Source of the DNA: Flavobacteriales bacterium | GTDB taxonomy: Bacteria; Bacteroidota; Bacteroidia; Flavobacteriales_D; Crocinitomicaceae | Assembly (NCBI GenBank): GCA_947488235.1 | Contig: CANLAQ010000026.1 | Span: 1 to 37,297 of the forward strand | DNA: 37,297 bases | Direction: 5' to 3' | Shown here: piece after piece, positions 27,098 through 35,214 of the stretch | Numbering within the stretch: position 1 is the first letter of the stretch | Layout of the letters: each line of letters begins with the position of its first letter | The notes under the pieces: generated by a model | Told to the model about the DNA's origin: nothing | The model's input: the letters and a program-made list of their open reading frames with translations, nothing else | Database searches by the model: none | Program-made: the position numbers and the translations under genes

Positions 27098-29815
27098 ATG
27101 CTAGAATCCGTTTCCAGTTTCCAAAATTTCACCAATTTATTATCTGAAAAGAACAACAAGGAAAAAGGTAATGCTTTTGAGCAATTGGTTTATGCCTATT
27201 TCAAATTAGAACCTAAATATGCATTTTACGATGAAGTTTGGCCGTTTGCGGAGGTGCCGACACTTGTTTTAGAAGAATTGCAATTACCTAGTCAGGACAT
27301 TGGAATTGATTTAATTGCAAAGATGGGTAATGAATATCATGCCATTCAATGTAAGTACCACCAGGACAATTCACAATCGGTCACGTTCAAAGAAGTAGCA
27401 ACGTTCATTTCATTGCTAGAGTCAAATCCTAAAATCACACAAGGATACATTTGTACAACAGCTGATATTACCTCAAGGGTATTTAATAAGCTGAACACAA
27501 AGCCAATTAATCTTTTATTGAACGACACTTGGGCTGAACTGGATGAATTGTTTTTTGCTCGTTCCAAAGCATTCCTTGAGGGTAAAAAGCCTAAAGAGCT
27601 GGTTTCGTTCAAACCAAAAGAACATCAGAAGAAAGCACTAAAAAATGCCAAAAATTATTTCCTAAAGGAAAACAATAGTCGAGGTAAATTGATTTTCCCT
27701 TGTGGGGCTGGAAAGAGTTTGACTGGTTATTGGATGACTACAGAATTGCAAGCGAAAAAAACAATTGTTGCTGTTCCTAGTTTATCTCTTGTCAAACAAA
27801 CCCTAGAAGTTTATCTTCGAGAGGTCGTTGCCTCAAAGCGATCTGTGAAATGGCTTTGCATCTGTTCAGATGAAGGAATTGGTAAAGACGATGACATTGT
27901 ATATTTCACTGAAAACATTGGTGTTCCTTGTCAAACGGATGCACTGTATATTCAGAATTGGTTAGAAGCTAATAAAGACGAGGAAATTTTCATTTTTACT
28001 ACTTATCAGAGTGGACGAATCATTGCCGATATTTCAAAGCAATTGGGAATCACTTTTGATCTTGGGATATTTGATGAAGCGCATAAAACAGTTGGAGCAA
28101 ACAAAAAGCTGTTTAGTCATTTGTTGTTTGAAGAGAACATCTCGATAACCAAGAGAATTTACATGACGGCAACAGAACGCTTTTACAAAGGTTCTAAGGA
28201 TGATATTATTTCGATGGATGACGAAGATATCTATGGGGATACATTCGCTCAAATGAGCTTTAAAGAGGCAATCGAGACAGGATTGCTAACCGATTACAAA
28301 GTGATTACCATAGAAATTCAAAAATCTGAAATTGCCGAGTTTATCCGTGAGAATAATTTGGTTCAGTTAAACGATAAATGGAAGAAAGAAACGGAAGCAA
28401 GGTCAATGGCTTCGATGCTTGCCTTAAGGAAAGCGATGAAAATGTTTCCAATAAAAAACGCCGTTTCCTTTCACTCATCCATTGAAAAAGCTGTTCGAAA
28501 CAAAGAACTTCAACAATACATTACAGACACATACGATTATCAGCCGATTGACACTTTTACTGTTTCAGGTAAGCAAGCCACTTCAAAAAGAAATAGCATC
28601 GTTCAAGAATTCGCTCGCTCGGAACATTCACTGATTACGAATGCACGCTGTTTAACTGAAGGTGTGGATGTTCCAAACATTGATTGCATCATTTTCTCTG
28701 ACCCAAGAAAAAGCAAGGTTGACATTGTTCAAGCCTTGGGACGTGCACTACGTAAAAAAGAAGGAAAGGATTGGGGTTACGTCATTTTACCCATCATTTA
28801 CGACGACACAACTCAAGAAATAGATAACGATAACTTCCAAGAAATACTCTCAATTGTCAGAGGATTAGCGTCCAACGACGAACGAATAGTAGAATTTTTC
28901 AAAGACAAGGAACAAACTAACAACAGAAAAGAAACAAAAGATGGTCAGTTTCATTTAGAAGTCTTTTCGGATTATATGGATGCCTCTGATTTAGCATCCC
29001 AACTCCAAATCAAACTCTGGGAAAAGCTTTCTCGATTTTCATGGATGCCGTTTGAGGAGGCGAGGGAATACGTGAGAAGGTGGGGTTTAAAAAACCAATT
29101 TGAATGGCGTATATTTTCACATTCTAAAAATCGTCCTTTAGATATTCCAGCTAATCCAATGGTTGTATACAGTAGTGAAGGATGGGTAAATATGGGTGAT
29201 TGGTTAGGGACATATAACATTAGAAATTCCGATAAATCCTACAGAAACTTTTCTGAAGCTAGGGAATTTGTGCACACATTGAAATTTCAGAAAGTTGAAG
29301 ACTGGACAAATTATTGTAAGTCGGGAAAAAAACCAATTGATATTCCATCAGTTCCATCAAGGCCCTATAAAAATAATGGCTGGGTAAATTGGGCAGACTG
29401 GTTGGGAAAGAATACTTTTCAAGGTAGTAGTAAAAAACTATCCTATTTAGAAGCCAAGAAAATTGTACAAGAGTTCAATTTGAAAAGCACTAAAGAATGG
29501 GCTAACTTCTGCAAAAGTGGTGATAAACCTACAAATATACCTAATCGACCATCTGCTGTATACAAAGAAAAAGGTTGGAATGGATGGGGAGATTGGTTAG
29601 GCACTAAAACAATTGCACATTTTAACAAGGAATATATTTCATTTAAAGAATTGAAAATTCTTGTCAAAACCAATAAAATTAATACTCAACTACAATGGAA
29701 TGAGTATTATAAATCATTAAAGGATAAAACAAATATTCCATCTAATCCACAAAGAACATATAAGGAGAAAGGATGGATTAATTGGGCAGATTTTCTTGGA
29801 AAATCTGACAAATAA
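27098..29815 (+). CDS. Mrr-like nuclease / DEAH helicase with C-terminal GW-DWLG repeats
   Basis: The 905-residue protein has three parts. Residues about 22-130 form an Mrr-type restriction endonuclease domain with Glu28, Asp71 (GIDLIA) and QCK at 84-86, the D-QxK active site. Residues about 170-600 form a superfamily 2 helicase: Walker A PCGAGKS (201-207), DEAH (326-329), TAT (357-359) and motif VI QALGRALR (545-552). Residues 651-901 hold four repeats of about 55 residues (651-705, 718-771, 782-836, 848-901) with the pattern EA..(Y/F)V..., (E/D)W..(Y/F).KS...., IP..P...Y...GW..W.D(W/F)LG, like the so-called phage-integrase repeat unit, probably a DNA-binding or spacing module. The architecture suits DNA restriction by a translocating nuclease. 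No methyltransferase is adjacent. It is followed 6 bases later by a second nuclease gene. Confidence 0.88.
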   Translation: MLESVSSFQNFTNLLSEKNNKEKGNAFEQLVYAYFKLEPKYAFYDEVWPFAEVPTLVLEELQLPSQDIGIDLIAKMGNEYHAIQCKYHQDNSQSVTFKEVATFISLLESNPKITQGYICTTADITSRVFNKLNTKPINLLLNDTWAELDELFFARSKAFLEGKKPKELVSFKPKEHQKKALKNAKNYFLKENNSRGKLIFPCGAGKSLTGYWMTTELQAKKTIVAVPSLSLVKQTLEVYLREVVASKRSVKWLCICSDEGIGKDDDIVYFTENIGVPCQTDALYIQNWLEANKDEEIFIFTTYQSGRIIADISKQLGITFDLGIFDEAHKTVGANKKLFSHLLFEENISITKRIYMTATERFYKGSKDDIISMDDEDIYGDTFAQMSFKEAIETGLLTDYKVITIEIQKSEIAEFIRENNLVQLNDKWKKETEARSMASMLALRKAMKMFPIKNAVSFHSSIEKAVRNKELQQYITDTYDYQPIDTFTVSGKQATSKRNSIVQEFARSEHSLITNARCLTEGVDVPNIDCIIFSDPRKSKVDIVQALGRALRKKEGKDWGYVILPIIYDDTTQEIDNDNFQEILSIVRGLASNDERIVEFFKDKEQTNNRKETKDGQFHLEVFSDYMDASDLASQLQIKLWEKLSRFSWMPFEEAREYVRRWGLKNQFEWRIFSHSKNRPLDIPANPMVVYSSEGWVNMGDWLGTYNIRNSDKSYRNFSEAREFVHTLKFQKVEDWTNYCKSGKKPIDIPSVPSRPYKNNGWVNWADWLGKNTFQGSSKKLSYLEAKKIVQEFNLKSTKEWANFCKSGDKPTNIPNRPSAVYKEKGWNGWGDWLGTKTIAHFNKEYISFKELKILVKTNKINTQLQWNEYYKSLKDKTNIPSNPQRTYKEKGWINWADFLGKSDK

Positions 29816-29821
29816 TTAGCA

Positions 29822-30520
29822 ATGAATAAACCAAACATAAAGTTTAACGAGGATATTACTCATCAATACACAGCTAAAATTGAGTATTTAACAGTTGAAG
29901 CAGAGGAGACAAAGAATAAATCAAAGTCACTTTATAAATTGAAAGGAGAATTTCACCAAGTGGAAGAGTTTGGTCGATTATTTTTCAAAGAGAATGGATA
30001 CAGTTGTGTTGACGGTGTAGATTTTACACAAGTTTTTTCACATATATCCTTTAATTTTGATTACGATACACAAGTTCATGAAAATTACATTTTAGGAAGT
30101 CAATTGATTGATAAAAAGACTCTTGATGGTGTTTTCAAAACCTTAAGGGGTCTCAGAGATAAAGTATTAAATGAAGATGTGTTTTCGACTCAATTATTTG
30201 AAATAACCCAGCACTTGATTGAATTATACTATTCAACTTTTGAACCCAAAAGAACTCGTCTTTTAAATGTCCTAGAATTCATTAAAACCATTCCAGATAA
30301 GGAACTCATAAAGTTGGTGAAGTTTTATTATCGAATAAGCGGATTGAAGCGAGGAAGTCCAGATTTAGTAATCTATAAAGATGACAAATATTGGCTCGTT
30401 GAGGTCAAATCTTCAAATGACTCGCTTAGTAAATATCAAATTTTCTACTTCAATTACTTTCAAGAAATAGTTGGTGAGAATATTTTTGTTTTAAGCGTGG
30501 TTGATAAAGATTGGTATTGA
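29822..30520 (+). CDS. VRR-NUC-like PD-(D/E)XK nuclease
   Basis: A 232-residue protein whose last 65 residues form a VRR-NUC-type nuclease core: GLKRGSPDLVIYKDDKYWLVEVKSSNDSLSKYQ, shown here by its key positions Gly178, Asp181, Glu194, Lys196 and Gln206. The N-terminal 170 residues are helical and not recognised. VRR-NUC enzymes cut branched or single-stranded-flap DNA and often act with SNF2/DEAH helicases, which fits the helicase gene six bases upstream. The ATG at 29822 is the natural start. It probably shares a transcript with both neighbours. Confidence 0.78.
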   Translation: MNKPNIKFNEDITHQYTAKIEYLTVEAEETKNKSKSLYKLKGEFHQVEEFGRLFFKENGYSCVDGVDFTQVFSHISFNFDYDTQVHENYILGSQLIDKKTLDGVFKTLRGLRDKVLNEDVFSTQLFEITQHLIELYYSTFEPKRTRLLNVLEFIKTIPDKELIKLVKFYYRISGLKRGSPDLVIYKDDKYWLVEVKSSNDSLSKYQIFYFNYFQEIVGENIFVLSVVDKDWY

Positions 30521-30555
30521 AAAAAATAACACGATGTCTCATAGATTAAAAGCTA

Positions 30556-32004
30556 ATGGATTACTATAACGATTATTGTATTGAGAGTCTTGAAAATTTA
30601 GAATCGAAATTGAGTTCAGGTTGTGTAATTAATCAAGATGTAAGAATTCGAGGTGAATTCTCATCACTTGGAAAAGTCATTAAAATAAATGGTCATTTAA
30701 ACATAGATAACGATCATTTAACTGACCTTGGTGAACTCATTTATGTAAAAACTGATTTCTGGTTAAATAACAATTCGAGTAAACTTAAATCTCTTTGTAA
30801 ACTAGAAAGAATAGGTGGTAATTTGTCTTTAAGGTATTCAAATGTTTCAGATCTCGGTAAACTTCAACGTGTTAATGGAAACGTGAACTTAAGAGATACT
30901 TTAATTTCCAATTTAGGAAATTTGAAATATATAGGAGGCAATCTTTACCTTCCTAAAAGATTGGAAGGAATTAGTTTGGAGAATGTTGAAATTAAGGGGG
31001 AAGTTCGTATTTGGAATGATGTCAAAGATTCTAAAATTGAAGTATTAAAACAAATAATAGATTGGAAATTTGATGATTACTTCTCTGATTTGCATTCTAA
31101 AGAAATAGAACTTAAAAAGAAATGCCTTACTGGAGAATATTTAGTGAAAAGATGTTTCACGCTTTCGCAGTATAATCAATATACCATAGAAAACATTCAT
31201 GATTTTATAGATTTTGTGGATCATCATTTAAATAGTTTATATGGTGATAAATTCTCCTTTTACCATGTGCTATTTGACGAATTAAAATTAATCCATCAAA
31301 TAAATAATGAGTTTCCAACTTTTAAGGTTGACAAAAGGCAAGAAAGGTCAGTACAAATTGAAAAAATAAAAAAGTTTTCTGACAATTTTCTAAATGAAAA
31401 TTATAACAAGCCTTTCATATTCAAATATGATAGGATAATTGATGACTATAAAAGTAATCCTAATTGGAACGGAAATAAATCTACTATTTGGTTAAGGTAT
31501 GATGAACACGAATTAGGATATTCTGAATATGGCGGCAGATTTGAATGGGACCCTTACAAAGGACAAAGTATTTTTAGTAATTCTTTTATTTATTTTGTTG
31601 AAAATAAATTACTAGAGATATTTTCAATTCTCATTGACACACTTCAAAATGAATTTAGGATTTCAAGGGGATTGCCAAGGATTGGAGAGGGATGGATTGG
31701 AGAAACCAATTTGTTTTATCAATTGAAGGAAAAATTATTCGGATATGAAATCATTCAACATGGTAGGCCGTTGTGGCTAGGTAGACAGCATTTAGACATT
31801 TGGATTCCTGACTTAAAAATTGGTATTGAGTATCATGGAGCTCAACATGATCGACCAATAGATTTTTTTGGTGGTCAAGAAGCATATGAGAAAAACGTTG
31901 AACGAGACAATAGAAAAAAGGAGCTGTGTTATGATAATGGAGTCAAATTAATAGAAGTAAGGGAGGGGTATGATTTGGATGAAATAATAGCTCAAATTAT
32001 TTAA
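30556..32004 (+). CDS. Leucine-rich-repeat protein with C-terminal Vsr/PD-(D/E)XK-like nuclease domain
   Basis: A 482-residue protein. Residues about 30-150 contain regular solenoid repeats of about 22 residues of the form LG.L..I.G.L.L (SDLGKLQRVNGNVNLRD, SNLGNLKYIGGNLYL). The middle, 160-375, is unrecognised. Residues about 378-482 form a nuclease-like domain with GRQHLDIWIPDLKIGIEYHGAQH (key residues Asp414, Glu425, His427, His431), then RDNRKKELCYDNGVKLIEV, the layout of Vsr-like and related PD-(D/E)XK nucleases. The same core occurs in the next gene. An ATG at 30556 starts it, 35 bases after the VRR-NUC gene. The solenoid may recognise a phage product or partner; this is inference. Confidence 0.75.
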   Translation: MDYYNDYCIESLENLESKLSSGCVINQDVRIRGEFSSLGKVIKINGHLNIDNDHLTDLGELIYVKTDFWLNNNSSKLKSLCKLERIGGNLSLRYSNVSDLGKLQRVNGNVNLRDTLISNLGNLKYIGGNLYLPKRLEGISLENVEIKGEVRIWNDVKDSKIEVLKQIIDWKFDDYFSDLHSKEIELKKKCLTGEYLVKRCFTLSQYNQYTIENIHDFIDFVDHHLNSLYGDKFSFYHVLFDELKLIHQINNEFPTFKVDKRQERSVQIEKIKKFSDNFLNENYNKPFIFKYDRIIDDYKSNPNWNGNKSTIWLRYDEHELGYSEYGGRFEWDPYKGQSIFSNSFIYFVENKLLEIFSILIDTLQNEFRISRGLPRIGEGWIGETNLFYQLKEKLFGYEIIQHGRPLWLGRQHLDIWIPDLKIGIEYHGAQHDRPIDFFGGQEAYEKNVERDNRKKELCYDNGVKLIEVREGYDLDEIIAQII

Positions 32005-32118
32005 GATGTTAATATTTCTACAAACGGTGAATTTAAAGGAAATAACTTATCTTCTGAATAAAAAAAGACAAATACTTTAACAAATATTTTAGCAAGTATA
32101 AAAAAATAGTAGTTGATT

Positions 32119-33792
32119 ATGACAAAATCGTACGATATAAATTATTTCAAAAATCTTGCAGTACAAAAAAATGGTAAGTGTCTATCTATTGCATACCAAA
32201 CATTAAACACAAAACTAAAATGGCAGTGCTCGAAAGGTCATACTTGGGAAAGTGTACCTAACAGCATACTTCGAGGCACTTGGTGCAAAGTTTGCGCTGG
32301 TAAAGCAAAAAAAAACATCCAAGATATGCAGGAATTAGCTGTTGCACGAGGAGGTCAATGCTTGTCTAAGAATTATATTAATGGCAAAACTAAATTAATT
32401 TGGGAATGTGCAAATGGTCATATTTGGGAAGCAAAATATGACAATATTCAACAAGGGAAATGGTGTCCTGATTGTTCGACTGGTTTGAGCGAAAGAATTT
32501 GTCGTACATATTTTGAAGAAGTATTTAAAGTCCCTTTCCCCAATACAAAAGGGATTTCTTGGTTACGTAATGACAAAAGTAATTTCCTTGAACTGGATGG
32601 GTATAATAACATTATTCAACTGGCTTTTGAACATCAAGGCGCTCAACATTATGAAGGTGAAAGTTATTTTGAAAAAGCTAAATATGATGATATCAAATCC
32701 CAATTATGCAAAGAAAATAATGTTCTATTAATTCAAATACCTCAGCTTGGGGTCTTACTACCTCATTCCAAACTACATACTTTTCTAAAAGAAGAATTCA
32801 AGAATACTCGATTTGAGCACTACAAATTACCGCGATTAAAAGATGTAGATTTAAGTAGAGCCTACAGTAATAGGGTAGATCTGGAAATGAAGCGTCTTGC
32901 AGAAGATAAAGGCGGGGAATTTCTATCAAAACATTATTTAGGAAGCACGATAAAGCATGAATGGAAATGCGCAAATGGTCATGTTTGGAACACGACACCT
33001 GCCGCAATTAGATCTGGAAACTGGTGTCAAAAGTGTGGTGTTAGTGATTCATCAGAAAAAAGAAAGGCAGACTTTGACGAAATACTATCAGTTATTCACG
33101 AAAAAGGTGGTCAGTGTTTATCCTCAGAATACATTAATTCAAAAAATAAGTTGAAGATTATATGTCATGAAGGACATACGTGGGAGGCTCTTCAAGCAAG
33201 TTTAAAAAGGGGGCATTGGTGTCCAGCTTGTGCTGGGCAAGAAAAACTAAAAATTGAAAACCTTAAGTTGATAGCAGAATCAAGAGGGGGTAAATGTCTA
33301 AGTGAGAAGTATGTAAATGCTAATGAACTGATGATATGGAGATGTAAGCAGGGCCATGAATGGCAGGCGTCAGCAGGTAGAATCAAGAGCGGAACATGGT
33401 GCCTAAAATGTTCGGGATCAGAAAAATTATCGTTATCGGTATTTCAAGAAATTGCACACGAAAGGAAGGGAAAATGTCTTAGTATTAATTATAAGAACGC
33501 GAATTCTAACTTAGAATTTGAATGTTCTGAAGGTCACAAATGGACGGCAAGGGCAAATCATGTTAAAAGAGGAAGCTGGTGCCGTACATGTCGCATGGCT
33601 GAAGGTACTAAGAAACGCTCTTTAAGTATAAATGACATGAAACAGTTAGCAGAACAATTTAATGGAAAATGCTTATCTACTGAGTATTTTAATAATAAAA
33701 CAAAGTTATCTTGGGAATGTGAGAGTGGACATCTATTTGAAAAAAGCCCAGTTGAAATTAAAAAAGGAAAATGGTGTCCAAAATGTAAATAA
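32119..33792 (+). CDS. Seven zinc-ribbon repeats (DUF4379-like) with an inserted nuclease domain
   Basis: From the ATG at 32119 (a TTG at 32113 is less likely) the product has 557 residues. Seven copies of a zinc-binding unit of about 50 residues occur at 9-59, 70-119, 257-306, 321-371, 381-431, 441-491 and 506-556. Each reads GG.CLS..Y.N...KL.W.C..GH.W.......(K/R).G.WC..C, with four likely ligands (for example C37, H41, C56, C59). This matches the DUF4379 'probable zinc-ribbon' family. Between repeats 2 and 3 (about 120-245) sits a nuclease-like domain with FLELDGYN, FEHQGAQHYEG (Glu171, His176) and DDIKSQLCKENNVLLIQIP, homologous to the end of the preceding gene product. It is likely a DNA- or RNA-binding nuclease. 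It stands 114 bases after the previous gene. Confidence 0.8.
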   Translation: MTKSYDINYFKNLAVQKNGKCLSIAYQTLNTKLKWQCSKGHTWESVPNSILRGTWCKVCAGKAKKNIQDMQELAVARGGQCLSKNYINGKTKLIWECANGHIWEAKYDNIQQGKWCPDCSTGLSERICRTYFEEVFKVPFPNTKGISWLRNDKSNFLELDGYNNIIQLAFEHQGAQHYEGESYFEKAKYDDIKSQLCKENNVLLIQIPQLGVLLPHSKLHTFLKEEFKNTRFEHYKLPRLKDVDLSRAYSNRVDLEMKRLAEDKGGEFLSKHYLGSTIKHEWKCANGHVWNTTPAAIRSGNWCQKCGVSDSSEKRKADFDEILSVIHEKGGQCLSSEYINSKNKLKIICHEGHTWEALQASLKRGHWCPACAGQEKLKIENLKLIAESRGGKCLSEKYVNANELMIWRCKQGHEWQASAGRIKSGTWCLKCSGSEKLSLSVFQEIAHERKGKCLSINYKNANSNLEFECSEGHKWTARANHVKRGSWCRTCRMAEGTKKRSLSINDMKQLAEQFNGKCLSTEYFNNKTKLSWECESGHLFEKSPVEIKKGKWCPKCK

Positions 33793-33956
33793 CGGACATG
33801 AAAAATCTTGTTTGCAACTAATAGATATTAAGTAATCTCGAAAACGGGGAAATTAAAGTAACAGAAATCAAACTAGGAAATTTAAGTTGTAAAATGGACC
33901 TTAATTCTATACATTTTTGCCCGAATATATTATTCTTTATCCGTATACTATTTTAA
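33793..33956. other. Intergenic stretch with a possible coding remnant
   Basis: No complete gene. In the + frame, 43 codons are open from 33825 to the TAA at 33954, including NLENGEIKVTEIKLGNLS, which has the composition of real protein. The frame has no start before 33894, so it may be the relic of a lost gene. The next ATG follows directly at 33957. Confidence 0.3.
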
Positions 33957-34832
33957 ATGAGTACCCCTAAAAACCACCACTTTTTATCAAAGGTTCTAAT
34001 AAAGAAGTTTCTTGATTCTGATGGAAAGTTAAATTACTATAGCAAGTTTGAAGATCGCATTATTAACAAAGAATATAGCAGATTTGATTTTGCAGAGGAT
34101 TTTCTCAATTCGATTGTGGATCATAACGGCTTAATTGATCATAAATCGGTTGAAGACAATCTTAATCAAAATTTTGAACAAGGCTTCAATCGTTATTATG
34201 AATCCTTTTTTAGTGCATTGAAAAAGGAAGATAATGAAATGTTAACTGACTCTATTAAATTCATGATTCGCATGGGTATTATTGGCGACATGAGAACACC
34301 TGAGCATCAAATTGAAACACAGTATGCAATTTTCAACGCTTTTGATAAAATAAGTCATTTAGCAGATTCAAAACTTCAACAAGAGATTGAAGCGTATTAT
34401 AGTCGAGTTTCAGTTATTAAAAATAAATTTCCTGTTGATTATAATGAGATTGCCGAAAAAATTCAGGAATTAATGAGTGATTGTATTTATTCAGTATTTC
34501 TTGCGGATGACAACAATTACTTTTTCCTGCCTGACAATAGCGCTGTAACAATCCGTTCAAAATTGGATTCAGACATAGATTTTAATGGAGAAATATTAGA
34601 AAGTTTGAGTAGACCTATTTCCACAGTGATTTTTCCAATAAATAGCCAAACAATAATTGTTTCACAATCAACAAAAATCTGCCCTCAAAAATCCCATGGA
34701 ATTTATAACCTAAACAGTGAAGCAGTTTTTCAATATAATAAGATGTTTTTAGCAAGTGCAAGAGATAAAGTTATTTGTGCTAAAAACGAATATCTCCAAA
34801 CCTTTATATCTAAGTTAGGCGAAGAAGGATAA
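33957..34832 (+). CDS. DUF4238 family protein
   Basis: A 291-residue protein beginning STPKNHHFLSKVLIKKFLDSDGKLNYYSK. This matches the N-terminal pattern of DUF4238, in which a His-His pair (here HH at 7-8) is followed by an aromatic (L/F)..F......G.L..Y motif. The C-terminal half also fits (NNYFFLPDNSAVTIR, then a long strand-turn STVIFPINSQTIIVSQ). The function of the family is not established; members are common in accessory and defence-rich regions. There is no signal peptide or membrane segment, so it is cytoplasmic. It is the last gene of unit 1, on the same strand as the rest but 164 bases away. Confidence 0.68.
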   Translation: MSTPKNHHFLSKVLIKKFLDSDGKLNYYSKFEDRIINKEYSRFDFAEDFLNSIVDHNGLIDHKSVEDNLNQNFEQGFNRYYESFFSALKKEDNEMLTDSIKFMIRMGIIGDMRTPEHQIETQYAIFNAFDKISHLADSKLQQEIEAYYSRVSVIKNKFPVDYNEIAEKIQELMSDCIYSVFLADDNNYFFLPDNSAVTIRSKLDSDIDFNGEILESLSRPISTVIFPINSQTIIVSQSTKICPQKSHGIYNLNSEAVFQYNKMFLASARDKVICAKNEYLQTFISKLGEEG

Positions 34833-34901
34833 TACGAATATTATCTCTTTTCACTGGATTTTGGCTTACTCTGAAATTTCCATTCAGTCACCCTTTCTAT
34901 G

Positions 34902-34940
34902 TCCCCATAAAAGTTAGATTTTTCGACCCTCCGGGGTCAC
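34902..34940 (+). repeat. tRNA 3'-end repeat, copy 2, with 28-bp arm
   Basis: The 14-base tRNA end (34927-34940) is identical to copy 1. It is preceded by a 28-base arm (34902-34929; starts TCCCCATAAAAGTTAGAT) that recurs at 36744-36771 with one mismatch. The sequence GACCC-TCCG-GGGTC (34925-34938) is also a perfect short inverted repeat. The rest of the 34833-35160 gap holds the terminator at 34951 and no gene I can support. Confidence 0.65.
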
Positions 34941-34950
34941 GCCCAAAGCT

Positions 34951-34985
34951 AAAAGTCCCATTCCATATAGGTTTGGGACTTTTTT
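34951..34985 (+). terminator. Rho-independent terminator after tRNA-end copy 2
   Basis: The arms AAAAGTCCCA (34951-34960) and TGGGACTTTT (34974-34983) form the stem, with a partly paired 13-base interior and a T-run to 34985. It has the same relative position as the terminator after the true tRNA, with a different stem sequence. Confidence 0.8.
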
Positions 34986-35166
34986 GTAGCTTAACGCTAG
35001 GCGAATGGTTTTGAGCGCATTTGAAGTCTGTATCCCTTTATCTTATTGTGTTTGATGGGGAAATTGAAAAGTTAGAACTTCTCGTAAGGGTTCCGTCTCA
35101 TGTTAAGATTGATTGGCAACTTCGTTTCCCTAATTCATCGTTTTATAAAAAAATATGTCATAATAA

Positions 35167-35201
35167 TTGTATATAATCGGAAAAAAACCGATTATTGTAT
35201 A
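35167..35201. promoter_or_regulatory. Operator candidate of the abiE operon
   Basis: The inverted repeat ATAATCGG (35173-35180) / CCGATTAT (35188-35195) around seven A residues lies within a direct repeat TTGTATA (35167-35173 and 35195-35201), 14 bases before the abiEi start. AbiEi antitoxins are known to repress their own promoter by binding inverted repeats, so autoregulation is likely. Confidence 0.55.
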
Positions 35202-35214
35202 AAATAATAACAAC

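Larger units (their letters stand above)
26772..34940. mobile_element. Putative integrated unit 1: multi-nuclease cassette between tRNA 3'-end repeats
   Basis: The segment lies between tRNA-end copies 1 and 2 and carries five genes of defence-like character (helicase-nuclease, three further nuclease-type genes counting the VRR-NUC, DUF4238) and no housekeeping gene. Its left edge (AAGCTAAAA.CCCATTCC then TTTTTTGT and TTAACGC) resembles the left edge of unit 2 beginning at 34945. No integrase is present, so integration would need one in trans or one now lost. The boundaries are inferred from the repeats. Confidence 0.5.

Noticed and set aside
27098-29815. Reading the helicase's C-terminal repeats as a site-specific integrase that could move the island
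   Set aside because: There is no recombinase catalytic domain; only the repeat name recalls integrases.
32119-33792. Periodic DNA similarity that could suggest a CRISPR-like or tandem DNA repeat
   Set aside because: The period is about 170-190 bases, in frame and explained by protein zinc-ribbon repeats; the DNA itself has diverged.
35067-35090. AAAAGTTAGA followed by ACTTCTCG, resembling the 28-base arm of the tRNA-end repeats
   Set aside because: Only about ten bases match, and no GGGTCAC or terminator follows, so chance similarity in A+T-rich DNA is likely.
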